The notes: generated by a model not told the origin, from the letters alone. A stretch of 64,000 nt of DNA from Gliomastix tumulicola (GCA_001599755.1 BCHX01000004.1:2232001-2296000), one strand, 5' to 3'. Shown: positions 44,703 through 58,010, counted from the stretch's first letter. A program made the numbers and translations.

Positions 44703-45520
44703 TCACTTCAGGACTCGGTCGAACGTGTTGCCCCTGACGACGCCTCCGCTCATAGCGGTCCGCACGTTTCGCTTGAAGCCGTCTCGGTTGTTGCGCAGGT
44801 CCTCTGCGGCCTCCTTGTTCAGGGGGTCCGAAGCGTTGGGTTCGAGAAACAGGAACTAAGGGACAAATCACGTCAGTCAACACACCCCATCCGTGTTTGT
44901 AGGGAGGGTGGAAAAGTCATAGACATACCTGCAAGCCCACTATGACAGCGTTCAGGTTAAGAACCGGCTTCCAGTCCTCGCGCAGGATGTTCAGGCACAC
45001 CTTGCCCTCCAGGTCGATGTTGGGGTGGTAGATCTTCTCCCGGCACCGCACTTTCGGCGGGTCGTGCGGGAAGTTCTGGTTGATGTTGAAGTCGAAGGTG
45101 AACCTGGCGGCTCGGTACATGCCCTCGTCGGGCTCGATCGTCAGGACAAAGTTGAGGATATCGTCGGCGTCCGGGAACTCGGTCGTCATCGTCGACCCCA
45201 GAGAAAGCTCTGACAGATCTATAAGCGTGTTGGGGAAAGCCGCCCAAGCCAGGCAGCACACCCCTCATGTCAGCCTCTTGAACAGAGCCTTCTTGAGAGC
45301 TTCCTTAGGGAAGACGCAGGGGGGCGGGCGGCTGGACAAACCTTTCTGGACACGCAGCTGGGCTGCCGTCACCTTCTTCTTCTTGCCCCCGGTTGCCAGA
45401 CCTTCAGCGTTCTCGGCATCCTTTTGCTCTTTTTTCTGCGCGTTCGAAATGTTACCATAGGAATCTCCGTGACCAGGATAGCTAATCCGGGTACCCTACC
45501 ATAGACCATATCTTCAACAT
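44703..45520 (-). CDS. UBC12: NEDD8-conjugating enzyme E2 (Ubc12)
   Basis: Four exons (45520-45500, 45435-45342, 45218-44929, 44855-44703) encode 185 residues; introns are 64, 123 and 73 bp. The N-terminal extension MLKIWSMKKEQ is the Ubc12-specific arm that docks on the NEDD8 E1 and on the Dcn1 E3. The UBC fold runs from about residue 35. The catalytic Cys113 lies in HPNIDLEGKVCLNILREDW, with the HPN motif just before it. Ubc12 transfers NEDD8/Rub1 to cullins and so activates SCF-type ubiquitin ligases, in cytosol and nucleus. The 21 bp first exon is supported by its exact match to the family N terminus and by the donor GTAGGG. Confidence 0.95.
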
Positions 45521-46110
45521 CTTCGGATAAGAGCGTGCTGCGCGGGGCAGACAGTGAGGTCGGTCTGGTCGTGTGTGGGAATGGTGGGGTTCGTCGTTGA
45601 GGATCGGGGGGGGGAAGAAGGCTCGCTCGTGGACTTTTATGCTCGCTGGAGGGCTGTCACCAGAAAATGTCCTCGGGGGGAGGCGTTCCAAGGGAGACGA
45701 AGGGTCGAAGATTCTAGGCGGAGGAGGAGATGAGTCGGGGGTGACTAAAACCATGAACGATCGCGAAACACCACCAGGCGTCGCTACCCGAAACTGAGTA
45801 ACGTTAAGGCGTCAGCGCCCACCCCCGATGGTGATAAGATAAGCCACAATCGCCGAGAATTTTCCGACCTCATTGCCATACCAGGTTATTTATGGCAGCA
45901 CAACAGCAGTTAGTTAACTCACTGCATCACATCGCATTTATCAAGTTCCATGAAGTTTTCATATATTAATACCTAAAACAAGACGTCTCAACGCAACCCA
46001 ATTTTGAAATGAACCAATTTCTTCTAATGTATACAACACCAGCGCCCCAAGTCGAGGAGCGCTTTGCAATACGCCACAGCTTGCCCTGCACCTGATGAGG
46101 TCTGTTGACT
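45521..46110. other. Intergenic between UBC12 and chitin synthase
   Basis: UBC12 promoter plus chitin synthase 3' flank. It includes a purine-rich stretch near 45600-45740 and an AT-rich end. No gene is seen. Confidence 0.45.
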
Positions 46111-48976
46111 TTACCTCCTGGCAAAGCAGCACATGAGACCCGTCTTTCCGAGGAACCACAAGAAGCCGATGAAGCGAATGATCGAGAGGACGGCAGTAGC
46201 GTACAAAAGGAACTTGAAGAAGTTCGCCGTGCGAGCCGATGCGGTTTCCTTTGCTCTTCGTTAGCGACGCGTAAATTCACAGACAAGATTAGAGGAATAC
46301 TTACACCAATGCCAAATGAGTTAAAGTTGTCACTAGTAATGACCACGGCAAGCAGGATGTTCGAGAACAGCCAGGAGACGACGAGGCCAGTTCGGAAAGA
46401 CTTATACGAGTCCTCCACGTCCTTCTTCTCCAGCTCATCGCCCTCCTTGAAGGGAGCGAGAGCACGGCGGACGGTCTGCTCGAACTGGCTGTCGATGTCT
46501 GCCTGCTCCTGCTCAATTTCCTCGACAACGACCTCGTTCTTCTCGCCCTTGGTGACGTTCGCAGACGGGAGAGCCTCGGCCTTGTCGGATCCCTTGGTGC
46601 CCCAAGAAACATCGTGCCAGTTGTTGAAGGCGTACACCATGAGGATGTTGATGTAGGTCGACATGAGGACGAGATACTGAGGGAAGGAGTGGAACATGTG
46701 CCAGGGGTCGAGGTACATGAACGAGGCGATGAAGTAGAGACCGTAAATGGTGATGAGCGCAATGATAATGACACCAGCAGCACCAGATCCGGAGAAGAAA
46801 CTTCGCACAAAATCGCCACCAGACGCGAAGGAGATCTGCTCGTCGATCGGCTCGTTGACAAAGGCGCGAATGACCAGGAAGATGGACAAGGCCAGAATGT
46901 AACCCTGAATCAAGCCGAAGATCATGTAAGAGGCGACATAGGTGAACTTGGAACCCTTGGGTCGGTTACCCAGGGCAAGGATGAACTGCAGGATGACGAA
47001 AGCCAGGTATAGGTACTTCAGCAGGGCGTTGATAATAGGCGTTGCCGAGTCTCCGAAGGGCCAGCCGTGACTCTCGGCAGCGTTGCTTCCACCAATGACC
47101 GGAGTACCGACCAGGTCCATGATGACGGTTGTGGTCAGGTAGTACGACGCCAGGGAGAACCAGGTGAAGATCAGGTTGAGGATGTTGTAGAGCAGCTGAA
47201 TGTGGAGGAAGAACATGCGGATGAGGTTGTGACCACTCTTGTACATGCGTCCGAAGTGCATGAGCGAGTAGAGGGTGGCAGCGAAAGAACCGTTGAGCCA
47301 ACGACGACGCTGGCTGATGAACTCGGCGGCACCCTCAGGAACATCGGTTTCACCCTTGGCAGCCTTGATGTACGTCAGATGCCACTTCTGACCGGCCTTA
47401 GCAACCAACTCGAAGCAGAGAATACGATCCTCTGCCAAGAACATGTTCTTCTTGAAAATGTTCATGCCATCAATACCCTTCTTACCAAGAAGCTTGGATA
47501 GGGTGTGGTCACCATGGAAATACTGCTCCAGAGGTCGACCCATGATAGCACGGAAACGATAGGCAGAGAAAGCACCAGGCAACACGCTGACGTAGCCGAA
47601 GGAGCTCTCCAGGGGCTTGTCGAGAATATTCGAAATCTTGTATTCGAAGTTCTGGATAGCGACCAGCGGGTTGAGGAGCTTCTTGCCGCCCTTGCCCAAC
47701 ATGGCGTGGATTTCACCACAGGCGCCTCCGAGGTCCTTGTCATTGTAGAAGCCCTCCCACAGGGCGAGCAGAGATCGAGGACTGGGCTTCGTACCAGCAT
47801 CGAGAAGAATGCACACCTCAGGGTTGAGGATTCGGCCGAAGGCGTTGAACAGCCATCTGTGGGAGTTGATCTTCTTGCTGTTCTTCTGCTTCAAGCAGAA
47901 AATGAACTGAACGGGTGGGAGATTCGCTGTGTTGTCATCGACAGGGCGGATGAGCTGCTGATTGGGCGTGACGGACAGCTGACTGGTGTATTCGAAGATG
48001 TGAGCGACAGTCTCCTTTCCGTCAACATCCTTCTTGATAACACCGTCCTGGTAAATACCGATGGTGGCCAGGACATCGAGGGTGTTCTTGTCAGCCTTCT
48101 CAATACCATCGAAAACGAGGCAGACGACGATCTTCTGCCAGGCCGGACCGCCCTTGTTCCAGAAGGTCGACTTCTTCAGATTGACAATGTCGCGGATGTT
48201 CTGCATGACACCGTGGAGGGTACGAGACAGGAGAACCTTGTCTTCGTTGTAGTAGGTGATGGCAATGAGCAACTCGGTGTGTCTGTTATACATGCGAGGT
48301 CGCAGATCGTAACCATTCTTCAAGGTGAAGTCGTTGGGATCGCACGTCGCGGCGGTGTAGCGCATCTTCATGAACTCCTCGTTGCCACCCTCGACGTCGC
48401 GGTAGAGAGGCTGGACGGCGTTCTTGATGGCACTGGGCACCGGGTAATCAATGCTCAGGACGGAGCCCTGGACGAGCTTGATCTTTCGGGTGTTGAATCG
48501 CTTCAGACCACCACCACCGGGGCCGCCTGGGGCAGGGTTCTGGCGCTGCTGTCGCTGGATCCAGCTCTCTTCTTCATCCTCGAAGGCGGAGGCCGGGCGG
48601 TCCATGCTGTAGCCGGCATCGAGGTTGTAGTTCCCGTAGCCATTGTCGCTGAAGCCGGCGCCCTGGGGAGGCAGCTGTGATGCACCGGGCGCGTAGGACT
48701 CGGTCAGACTGTACGCGGAGACAGGTCGGTCGGGAGGCGTGGCGGCGCCGAGTCTGTCCTGCTCGAATCCCTGAGCTCGGGGGTCGTTGAGGAGATAACG
48801 TCCGGCTTCTTCGTCCTGCTCGCGCTGCGGCAGATTGTACTAGAGGATTATGCTTAGCAAGAAACGCAAAGGCAATTGATGATTAGGTTTCTTACGCTGC
48901 TGCCACCGGGCAGATCTTGAAGCTGGTGCCCGCCATACTCATTGCCTTGGCCTTGGCCCTGGCCGTTGTACGCCAT
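46111..48976 (-). CDS. chs-1: Class III chitin synthase
   Basis: Three exons (48976-48896, 48839-46305, 46248-46111) encode 917 residues; both introns are 56 bp. The N-terminal 105 residues are Gly/Gln/Pro-rich and disordered. The catalytic core has CILLDAGTKPSP (about residue 370), the acid in LAEDRILCFE (about 497) and QRRRWLNGSF (537-541), the hallmark of processive chitin synthases. A cluster of membrane segments follows. The last exon gives FFKFLLYATAVLS and the Cys-rich end CCFARR, as in class III enzymes such as Neurospora chs-1 and Aspergillus chsB. The enzyme polymerises UDP-GlcNAc into wall chitin at hyphal tips and septa; this class is specific to filamentous fungi. The start MAYNGQGQG is the first ATG. 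Confidence 0.96.
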
Positions 48977-51696
48977 GTTTGCTGATTATTAGCGATGACT
49001 CGCCGATGGAAAGCGAGTGGTTGCTCCGAACAAAGACAAAATGCCTGTTGCCGAATGCTGCAGCTGGCCACCCGTAGAAGGAAATTCGTCAACTGCTGAG
49101 GTAACGTAGCGAGAAGACAGAGCGCAACAAAAAGGGAGGGAGGCTGCAGCCTCAAGCGAAAGTCACCCAAGTACAGGCCGAAGGAAAGAAAAAAGAAAGG
49201 CAAGGGGAATAGGAGATGCGGCAACGGTGATGGGTTGAATCAGGGGATGATGAGAGGAGAAGAGGAAAATCTCCAGGTGGTTTTTTTGCCAGGCACTTGG
49301 AGATCAAGGTGCTAACAGCAGTTTTTTGTTTCAGCAAGCTGGAGTCAGGAGAATAGGGGACTCAGCTCACCTCACACGCTAAGCACCTGCTGAGCCACGC
49401 TGAGGGCACCTTGGGGGGAGCTAACACGAGCACCCCTGCGCAGCGCCTCACATCATCGCGCATCTGGGGGGCTTGGCTTTCGTAGCGACCTCAGATTTTC
49501 CACGCGACAGGTGGTGATTGCATTCTTGACGTGTCGGTCCATGTATGGCTATAGACGTGGGCAGAGATAACACACAAGACGAGGCTATTCTCACGAATAT
49601 TTTGGCCCTCGATTCAGCAACATTATACTTCCAGGGCGTGAAGCCGACTTCTCACTTTCGGTAGGTCAAGCAGGTAAGCCGCCATCGCGGCCAACGGTGT
49701 CCATGTGGCTTTGCTCGTGGACCAAGTACCGCTAGCCAGCTCGTAAAAATACGCGACCGACGTTTAGGCACTGACGAAGGCCTCAATCCTCACCGCAACA
49801 GGCCATAGCAAGCCCACAGCAGGGTTCGTTACAAAGGCACCGAATTAGCAATGAGCAATTGGACTTATGCCCCCAAGCAATCCATAACCTGTTTGTTCTG
49901 TCGAGGCTCGGAATACCTGCATCTAACTTTGAGGCTTGATTGATCCCGTTGGGTCTAAAAATAGACAGCCCACTGCAATCAAGCCTGGGCGGTGCAGGCT
50001 GCCCGCTGATCTTACCCAGCCCGTCAGCCTCCCCAGTCTCGAATTCCCGTCCCAGTCTCAGTGCCAGCCCGCCCCTGAAATGCCTTCACTACGGCCCGGC
50101 GACTCTTCACCAGCCACCGCCATTGAGATGATGCGATTGTGCCCAAATTGCATTTTTTTTACCTGCATTGATCAGTTCTCATGTGTCAAAGGGGCGTATT
50201 AGGCATTATGTAGCAGGTATGGTGCGGTCCGGAATCAATCAACTCAGTGCCACGGATGTGCATTATTTATCTCGTGCTAGCCACCATGAACCAACAGTCT
50301 CACCTGCAGCCCGTTGTCCAAACGCCACATGCCTCCATGTTCATCGATCCAAGTCAACTTGCGACAGACGTACCGAAATGAGAGAACCCATTCCAAAGGT
50401 GAAATCGTTTGCACCGCTTTGCTGCAATCGCTGCTAGCACATTACGTACTTACGTACCTGCAGTCGCCTCTCCCCCATGAGGAAGGCCACCTCAGCTTGC
50501 CTAATGAGCTCTTTCATGCAGCGGGAGGAATTGCAGTGCAACGCTGCCTTGTTTTTCCTCGTCGGTCCAAGTCCACACGCGGCCCTGCCGTCCTTCCTGT
50601 CGAGGCTGATCTCTAGTCGTCTGGAACATCGCATGCACACTTCAGATGAATCTCGGCCTCTGCCTACCCAGATATGCAATGGCTTTCGGCATCGCTCGTG
50701 ACGGCTTGCAACCACCAGCACCGCCCGCCTCGTCGTCTGGAACGGCCAGCAGCGGTGGACTGGAGTCGCCGAACATGGAGGCATGACACTGTCTCCGTAC
50801 AGTGCGTGGCCTTTACGACGGCCTGAAGGCATGTCCTGCAGCCCAGGTTATTGGCGGCTGGTGGTCTCAGTGGAGCGCCCCTTCGCCTAAATACAGTGCA
50901 TACACTGAGAAATATTCGTAGCTCACACTGTCTTGGACAGTGGACCTGGAAAGCCCCGTAAAATGTGTTTCGCTAAGAACACGAAAGGGGCTTCTGGTGG
51001 CTCTCGGCCCCTGTCCCCCTTCTTTCTGGCTGTCCTGCTGGCTGCCAACTGGATTGGATTCCCTCCATTCCCTCGCTCTCGCCCCTGCCATGTTCCAGTT
51101 CCGTCCATCCTTCAGGTTATTCCCCTCTGGTGCTGGTGCCATTACACCCAATGTGCGCGCGGGCGTGAGGCCACCCAATCACTGGCTCCTACCACCAACC
51201 CAGTAATATTACTCCTCCTTTCTCTCTCCTCTCTTCATGCTGCCTCTTCCAACAAAGAACCCGTCAGCCTGTCCACGCAATCATCGACGCGCCTCCCAAT
51301 CTCTGGGCATCTCATCGACTCGATCGACCGAGTATCATCGCGTCGTCCATCCGCTTCGCTTCCACAGTCGCTTTCCCCGACGACTATGTCTATCGTTTTG
51401 ATGATTTGAGATCATCGCACCGTTTGAGCTAGTCTCCGATTCACTCGTTTCTTTATCTGCACCTACCAACTATTCGACAACAAATCACCAACAAAGAATC
51501 ATCAATCACCCTTATAACACCCAGCACCAAAGCATCGTCCTGGGCTCTCTTTCATCTTCATTTACGCCTCTACTATCCAGTCCCGACGTCTCCATCGCCA
51601 TCGCAACCGAAGAATCGTCTCTCGTTCCTCCCCGACCGTGTTTCATCTAAACGGCCCTTCGACTGAGCAACGAGGGATATTCGTTCCCAAGACGCC
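48977..51696. promoter_or_regulatory. Divergent promoter region, chitin synthase / OPY2-like
   Basis: About 2.7 kb between two divergently transcribed wall-related genes. On the OPY2 side, the last about 500 bp is rich in CT and CAATCA-like runs and looks like a leader. It contains a short upstream ORF (ATG at 51386, stop ending 51409, 7 codons). No protein-coding gene is recognised. Confidence 0.4.
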
Positions 51697-53093
51697 ATGG
51701 AGAATCCTCAGATGCTGTACGCGAGGAGCCTGGAGGAGCTCGATGAAGGTGAGTTCTGCGAAATCCCTATCCGTCAAAATCATGTCGATCACACGGCTAA
51801 CCCAAATCGCACGCAGCCCTCAGACTCGCTCCTCGTAAGAGCGAGTGCGTGAAGTGTGACGACACATCCCAGCTCGAATGCCCGTCCTGTCCATCGGGCC
51901 AAAGCTGCCAATTCACAATCCCCCTGGGAGACTGCACAACCGAGTGTGCCCAGGCCATCTGCATGCCGAATGCAGAGACGCCCCAGAGCAGCCAGCCTGG
52001 CAACGGAGGGGGCGGCGGTCCCAACGTAGGAGCAATTGCCGGTGGTGTAGTCGGCGGTGTCGTGGCTATTGCAGCCTTGATCTACCTGGCATGGAGATTT
52101 TTCATCAAGCCCAAGCGAGCCCAGGAAACGACATCCCAGTACGATTCCGGATCCTACAACAACCCGTATGGCTCTGAGAAGGATGCTGCCGCCGGACTCG
52201 GTCGCAGGGGCTCGACGCACACTGTCCACTCTATCGCTTCGACAGTGCTCACCCGAGCATCCAACATCATCCAGATCGCCTACATTCCTGGCGTCACGAA
52301 CCGAGCCAGCCCGTCATCAGGCAGCCACGTGCCACCTGTTCCCCCTATTCCCATGGAGCACTCGAGCAGCGGAGACTCGGTTCACGACGATCAGCACTTC
52401 TTCATGCCTGGCGACCTTCGCGACTCGACCTACTCCGGGCTGTCTGGGTATACGGATCGAACCTCGTTCGCACGCACCTCGTACGCGCCCCGGTCCAGTG
52501 TGGCCTCGACAATCTACGGCAAGCAGGCTCAGATCGTATCTCCAAGCCAGACTGGCATGCGTGTCAAGCCCACTATGGTCAGTGTCAAGTCTATGGGCAC
52601 CTCAGGCGACTTGGCGCCTCCTGTGCCGACGATCAACCTGGAAAGATTCGGCGACAACCGTCGAGACAGCCAGGCCAGCAACTTCAGTGTCGGCTCGACA
52701 TTCCTCAACACAGCAACGCAGGCCCGCGCCCACATCGTCAGGGTAGGAAGCGGACTGAAGAAGGTTGAGATTGGCGCCAAGTCTGATGCGAACTCTACCA
52801 AGTCAAGCCTGAGCAACCCTCACGCCATCGAGAAGGACGTCGATGAGCGTGGCTCCGGTTCCATCACCATGATGCATGACAGCAGCGCTCCTCCTTCGCC
52901 AGGCGATCAGGGCCCCTTCTCAGACCCCCCTACCAGCGCAACACCCGTCACAATCAAGTCCACCACGAGTCCGAAACTGGGCGCCGTGATGGAGGCCGAA
53001 CCAGAGGAGGAGCAGCGTGCGGCCAACGCGACCCCTCAACGATCAGTCCAGAGGGCCACTAGTCCCTTCAGCGACGAGCATGCTACCAAGTAG
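51697..53093 (+). CDS. OPY2: OPY2-like single-pass membrane anchor of MAPK signalling
   Basis: Two exons, 51697-51748 and 51817-53093, encode 442 residues; the 68 bp intron has GTGAGT and GGCTAAC. The N-terminal extracellular part carries the eight-plus-one Cys cluster of the Opy2 family (ECVKC, ECPSC, GQSC, DCTTEC, AIC; residues 28-66). A Gly-rich spacer and a membrane segment follow (VGAIAGGVVGGVVAIAALIY, about 88-110). The rest is a long Ser/Pro-rich cytosolic tail. In yeast, Opy2 recruits Ste50 to the plasma membrane for HOG and filamentous-growth MAPK signalling. No classical signal peptide is visible, as in yeast Opy2. The CPSCPSGQ motif and topology support the call; partner binding here is inferred. 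Confidence 0.85.
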
Positions 53094-54583
53094 CGAGTCA
53101 TGCAGTTCTGCATCTTCTCTTTTTTTTTTTCTTTCTTTATCCCTTCTTACATATATGTGTGATCCATGACTGGGTCTGAACGTGCTCTTCAAGATGAAGC
53201 TGCATGGACCAGACACCACAGACACACATCTTTTTGACTTTATATTCCCCCTTTTCTTGAATAGACAATCAGGCCGGCTGAGGTTAGGCACGGGATTGAA
53301 ATTGTCTTTGCTGGGGTTTCTTACGGGCACGGGGCAAGGCGTCTCGGCAAAGTCGCAACGAGTTGGGCACGATGGATGTTACGTCGTTGGATCTACAACT
53401 ATCTCATTGAATATGTTTTTGTATCTTATCTTCTCACCACGCGTACGTATACGCTGTACGGCTGATCTTGAGCATCGCGCTCGGTGCGTCTTGACATTTT
53501 GAAACTGGAATCTATATGAATCTGAAATGATTACTGTGCCGTCGTCCCTCGCCCGTCCACCACGTGAGCCGGATCCTATGTACTTACTGTACCGCAAGGA
53601 GAGCCTGTGTTGAACAACTGGCGGGTGTTTCTCTTTCACATTACCGTCTGTAAGAGCTTGCAGAAGTAATCGTGTAACCTCTTGTGGTGTCACGACAGCA
53701 GCGCTCACTCACAGACCTTGTCCTGCGGCCTCATGAGTAAGTCCTCCGACCGCCACCAAACACACAGGATGACTTCCAAAACACCGGCCCCCCCTCGCAC
53801 AACAGAGTGAATGCCATCGGCAATTTAAAAGACAGGCAACCAACCACAGATGCCATGCGGCGCATACATGCCGTGCTCCTCGGCCACAACCATCCCAATT
53901 CAATCAAACGCCCGTCCACCCCCTCTCCATCCCCTCTCCATCTCTCCCCCCTCCTCCTCCTCCAACGGCGAAAAGCGCCGAGCTTCTCTCCCCTTGCCCG
54001 TGGGAAGGGAAGAACAGCGACGGGGGGAGTTAGGGAGGGAGAGCGAGAGAAAAAAAAAGAGGAGACACTAAAACCTGCCAGCCATGCGTTTTCGACCTTC
54101 CTCTTTGGAGAAGCGCAGCCGTTGTGTGAGTTTGCTTTGCACGGTTCCGCGGTTTGGATGACCACCACCCTTTTTCTGTTCTTGCTTGCCTGCCTGCCTT
54201 GATAATAGGTTTCATGTTGGTTTGTGTTGGTTCTGCATGCATGTGGTATGATCCTTGATGTGTACCCTTGATACCCCCCCTGCTGCTTTTTCCTCTTCAC
54301 CGGTCTGGAGCTGGTTGTTGGTCGTGCATCTGCAGATGCGGAGCAGCGCCCCTATTCCGGCCATTTTCGTCGAGACGGCTACGTGCATGGATGCCGAACG
54401 TTGGACGTGTGTATGTCTCTAACTCTTGTCTACTCGTAGTTACTATCCAGCGAGTGCGATGTTGGCAGCTCTGTCATTCTCGTCGTGTCACGTCCTCCTC
54501 GTGATGGACGCTTGTCTAACCTGTCGCAACCCGTGGCAGGGACCCGGTTGGACGGCAGGCACTGTTCACATGTCACGCCCTCT

Positions 54584-54616
54584 CACACACACACACACTC
54601 TCTCTCTCTCTCTCTC
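54584..54616. repeat. (AC)n-(TC)n compound microsatellite
   Basis: An AC run passing directly into a TC run. Confidence 0.85.
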
Positions 54617-54834
54617 CCGCGGTTTGAAAGGCCGTCTCACCGGTCACACAGATACACACAAAGCTCAACAATTTTCTTTATCCCACCCGGTTTCTCACCT
54701 TACCCTACCTCCCGGACCTTTTATCAGATTTGCGGATGGTGGGTTTGGTCTCTACGTCAAGGATGCTGACCCCTTCCCCTCCCTTCTTCGGACCCCTCTT
54801 CCTGTTTGATGAAGATTGTGAAGGTGTGCATGTA

Positions 54835-54854
54835 TGCAATGCAATGCAATGCAA
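54835..54854. repeat. (TGCAA)n minisatellite
   Basis: Four TGCAA units in tandem. Confidence 0.85.
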
Positions 54855-55060
54855 GGCGTAGGCGAGCGATTGGGGGAAGGGAGGGAGGGGGGGGGCTCTG
54901 GCCCTCCTTTCCGGTCGTTTCGGCCGTGGCTTGAACGCCGCACGGGCCCGCCGGTCGGAGCAAGAGAGAGAGGAGAATCCAGCAGCGCAGCAGTGAGAAG
55001 AAACGCTCGCTCTTATCAAGAACCTCCGCCACGACGGGCTTGTTTCTCTGCGTATCCGCG

Positions 55061-55081
55061 GTGTGTGTGTGTGTGTGTGTG
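55061..55081. repeat. (GT)10 microsatellite
   Basis: Perfect GT run. Confidence 0.85.
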
Positions 55082-55220
55082 GTAAGAAGAGCCAGGCCAG
55101 CTTTTGGTACTCCTCGGTACACATGTACAATGGCGATACCTGCCCTCACCCCTGCTCCGGTTATCCTCCCGGTGACATGGTCTTACATGCCTACCCCAGA
55201 ACGGAACCAGAGGGTTGAAC

Positions 55221-55260
55221 GCACACACACACGCACACACACACGCACACACACACGCAC
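55221..55260. repeat. (AC)n with GCAC interruptions
   Basis: ACAC blocks separated by regular ACGC steps, a 10-base higher-order period. Confidence 0.85.
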
Positions 55261-56104
55261 AAGAGCCGTTCGGGCAGGGGGGAAGGGCCAGAGGGAAAAG
55301 TACGGAGTACCTGTACCGTGGACAATCAACAAGAGAGAAAGCTCTTGGATGCGGTATTAAGCGTGGGATGTGATTGATATCAGGGCCCTTGCTGATCCCG
55401 GATTCACATGTCCAGACGCACCATTCTACACTCATTCACTCCCTTTTCCCTCCTCCTCCCTGCTGCCTTCTTTTTCGTTTCCGTAGCCCTTCCTCACCTT
55501 ATCTGATGGCCTGTTCTCTCCCCATCCCCTCCCCTCCCTCTCACCATGGACTATTACTTCGTCCATCCTGATAAGGGAGGGGAGGGGAAGAAGGGAAGAA
55601 GGAGAAAGAAGGCAAAGAAAAGGGCAAGGGGGAACGCATCCCGGAACAGCGGCGGATCCCAAAGCTTGACCGGTTGGTTTGCGCGCTTCCAACGGCCTCT
55701 CTCTCTCTCTCTCGTTCTTCGTCCCAGCCATCACACCTTGTCCCCCTGCATAGGATTTCTGCGCGTGTGTGATTGTGTGATCTATCCCGCTTCTTGTCTT
55801 GTTTCCTAAGCGCGAAAATTTTCCAACTCGCGAGGGTTCTTGTTTCCTATTAATTCCTTTTTAATGTTTTTTTTTTTTTTTCCCTCTCGTCATTTTATCC
55901 GCCCAATCAATCCCCGTCCACAAATTGATGAGGCACACGACAGAATAGCCAGGGGACGGATGCGAGGCGAAAGCAGCAAGACCTTCTCGCTCTTTTGTGT
56001 GTGATTTTACTCTACAGACCTGGACCTTGTCCCTCTCTCCTCCTGTCCCTCCCGATGGGTGACATGGCATCGGGCTATTCCTCTTCCATCCCCTTACGTC
56101 CTCT

Positions 56105-56132
56105 CCATCCATCCATCCATCCATCCATCCAT
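56105..56132. repeat. (CCAT)n microsatellite
   Basis: Seven CCAT units. Confidence 0.85.
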
Positions 56133-57049
56133 ACATCGCACCATGCCGCTTCTTCCCCCTTCCTCCTTTGCCCAATTCTCTGTCCCCCCCCCTCACACCC
56201 CCCCTTTTTTTTTTCCCTCTCAATTCCATTTTACCCATCTCCTCCTCCTGCTCTCCTCTCCCTCCCCGAAAACATAAACTCTCCACAAATAACAAACCAG
56301 GATCTGCTGGTTCGCAAGGTGAGGAGAAAAAAAAAAGAGGCAGAAGCGCAACAGTGAGAGGGGGCCAGTAGAAAAAGCAAAGAGGGTAACGGGCTCCGTC
56401 TCCAACGAGGAAGCAGGTGGGTTTCGCAGCATAAATCCGGCAAGCAGTTCGGATCTACTGTGCTTGCAGCTCGAGCACCACGGCATACCTACATTGCCCA
56501 CCTTTTTTTATCTACAGCTTCACGTACACATTGACCTCCAGTATTGGTGGTTTAAAACAAGCATTTGAACGAGAAAAACGTGCGAAGGCGTAGAATGTTC
56601 GAAAAATTCGCTTTTGTTCTCCTCCTGCCCTCCTTGTCATCATATCGTCCCGTCCTAGTCCCCTTTCTGATAAGGGCTGTCAAATTTGAGACTGACCGGT
56701 GGGCGGCCTTGTCCGATCACAGCTACGGGGATCTGTCCATCTTGTCGCATCCTTGTCAACAGGCGTGCGCTGGCCCGCAAGTCCTCGACGTTTGGTAGCG
56801 CATCCGTCGGTTCAAGGCTTCGAAACCACCAGGGGGGTGCAGAAGCCGGCTAGTCATGTCGGATAGATCAGTGGCCGAGCAAACAGGGGGAGAAACGACA
56901 AAATCTCAGGTCATCTTTGAGTTGATGCATCATCTCATAGCATCTTTGAGCTATCTGGCTCTCTTCAGTCCCAGTTACAACGCGTGTCAGACCCCAAGTC
57001 TGCCTTGTGTTTCTCGAGGCGAAAGGCTTGTCCGTCTGCCTGGCCTGGC

Positions 57050-57086
57050 TTTGCCTTGCCTTGCCTTGCCTCGCCTCGCCTCGCCT
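57050..57086. repeat. (CCTTG)n-(CCTCG)n tandem repeat
   Basis: Pentamer units that shift from CCTTG to CCTCG part-way along the array. Confidence 0.8.
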
Positions 57087-58010
57087 TTCGGCCCCCAAGA
57101 GATAAGAAACACGGCCGAGTCATGTCATGCCTGATGCCTTCAATCATACGCTGATCAATCCAACCTCCTGCAAGCCCAAATGAAGCCGTGTCTGTCATGT
57201 CATGATACACACTCCTAGACCCAAAATGAACCACAACAAATACCTAGGCCAACCATACATCCTGTATCCATGAATTCTAGATCCATTGATTGCCAAGATG
57301 CAGTTGACAAGACTCCGCTCATAGCGGTAGAAAAGGCACATGGTCAGAGCCCCCCCAGAAATAATGATAATGGACGATTTGTCTGTGAGAAATTTGGAAA
57401 AGATGAATAAAGAAAAAAAGGGTGAGTCGAAGTAGTAATAGTAAGTGGAAGAATTGGACCGAGAATCCTGAACACCAGTAGCTGCCCCAACAGAGAAAAT
57501 GTAGTACCCAAGAAAAATGCAGTAAATGATGGTTTAAGCGTAAAAGTGGTCGCGATGAAGGCGTTCAGGCTCGCGGCAGTAAAAACGTAACGTCGGATGT
57601 CCTCGCGGTGCGCACTGCAGGCACCAGACAGCGTCGGGGTGAGCGTGAGTAAAACTGTAGAAATAACATCATCATGAACCCCAGCGCGCGCCGGCAAATG
57701 CTTCTTTTTGTTTTCTCGCTTTCTGACGGGTATTGAGTGGTGCGCCATTCGCCATTCGCACTGCTGGCTGTCCATAACATGAGAATGCGAAAAGTGTCTT
57801 TTGTGGATTGGAAAGGTTCCAATTGTTGCCACGGGCGGCCGCGCGATGGATGGTCCTTTCGAGCGAGTCGCGAGTGTCGTGAAAAAAAAAAAATTGAAGA
57901 AAAAAAAAAGGAAATATGCCCTTTCAAGTTGGCCAACTGGCTGGCCCTCAGGGGATCCCCGCAACTAGCGATCGTCGAGGGTGGCTTGTGTGGTGCGTCG
58001 AGGGGTTAAC

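Larger units (their letters stand above)
53094..58010. other. Intergenic, convergent 3' flanks, low-complexity rich
   Basis: About 4.9 kb between the OPY2-like and RAS2 stop codons. It is full of microsatellites and homopolymer or pyrimidine tracts; the longest frames (53731-54300, 55861-56295 and 57344-57964, minus) are low-complexity and have no domain. No gene is supported, though a short spliced gene could be missed. Confidence 0.45.

Noticed and set aside
47505..48680. 391-codon frame antisense to the chitin synthase
   Set aside because: Antisense shadow; the sense strand has all chitin synthase motifs.
57344..57964. 206-codon minus-strand frame with Phe runs
   Set aside because: Homopolymer-derived Phe and Leu; no ATG context or domain; sits in the RAS2 3' flank.
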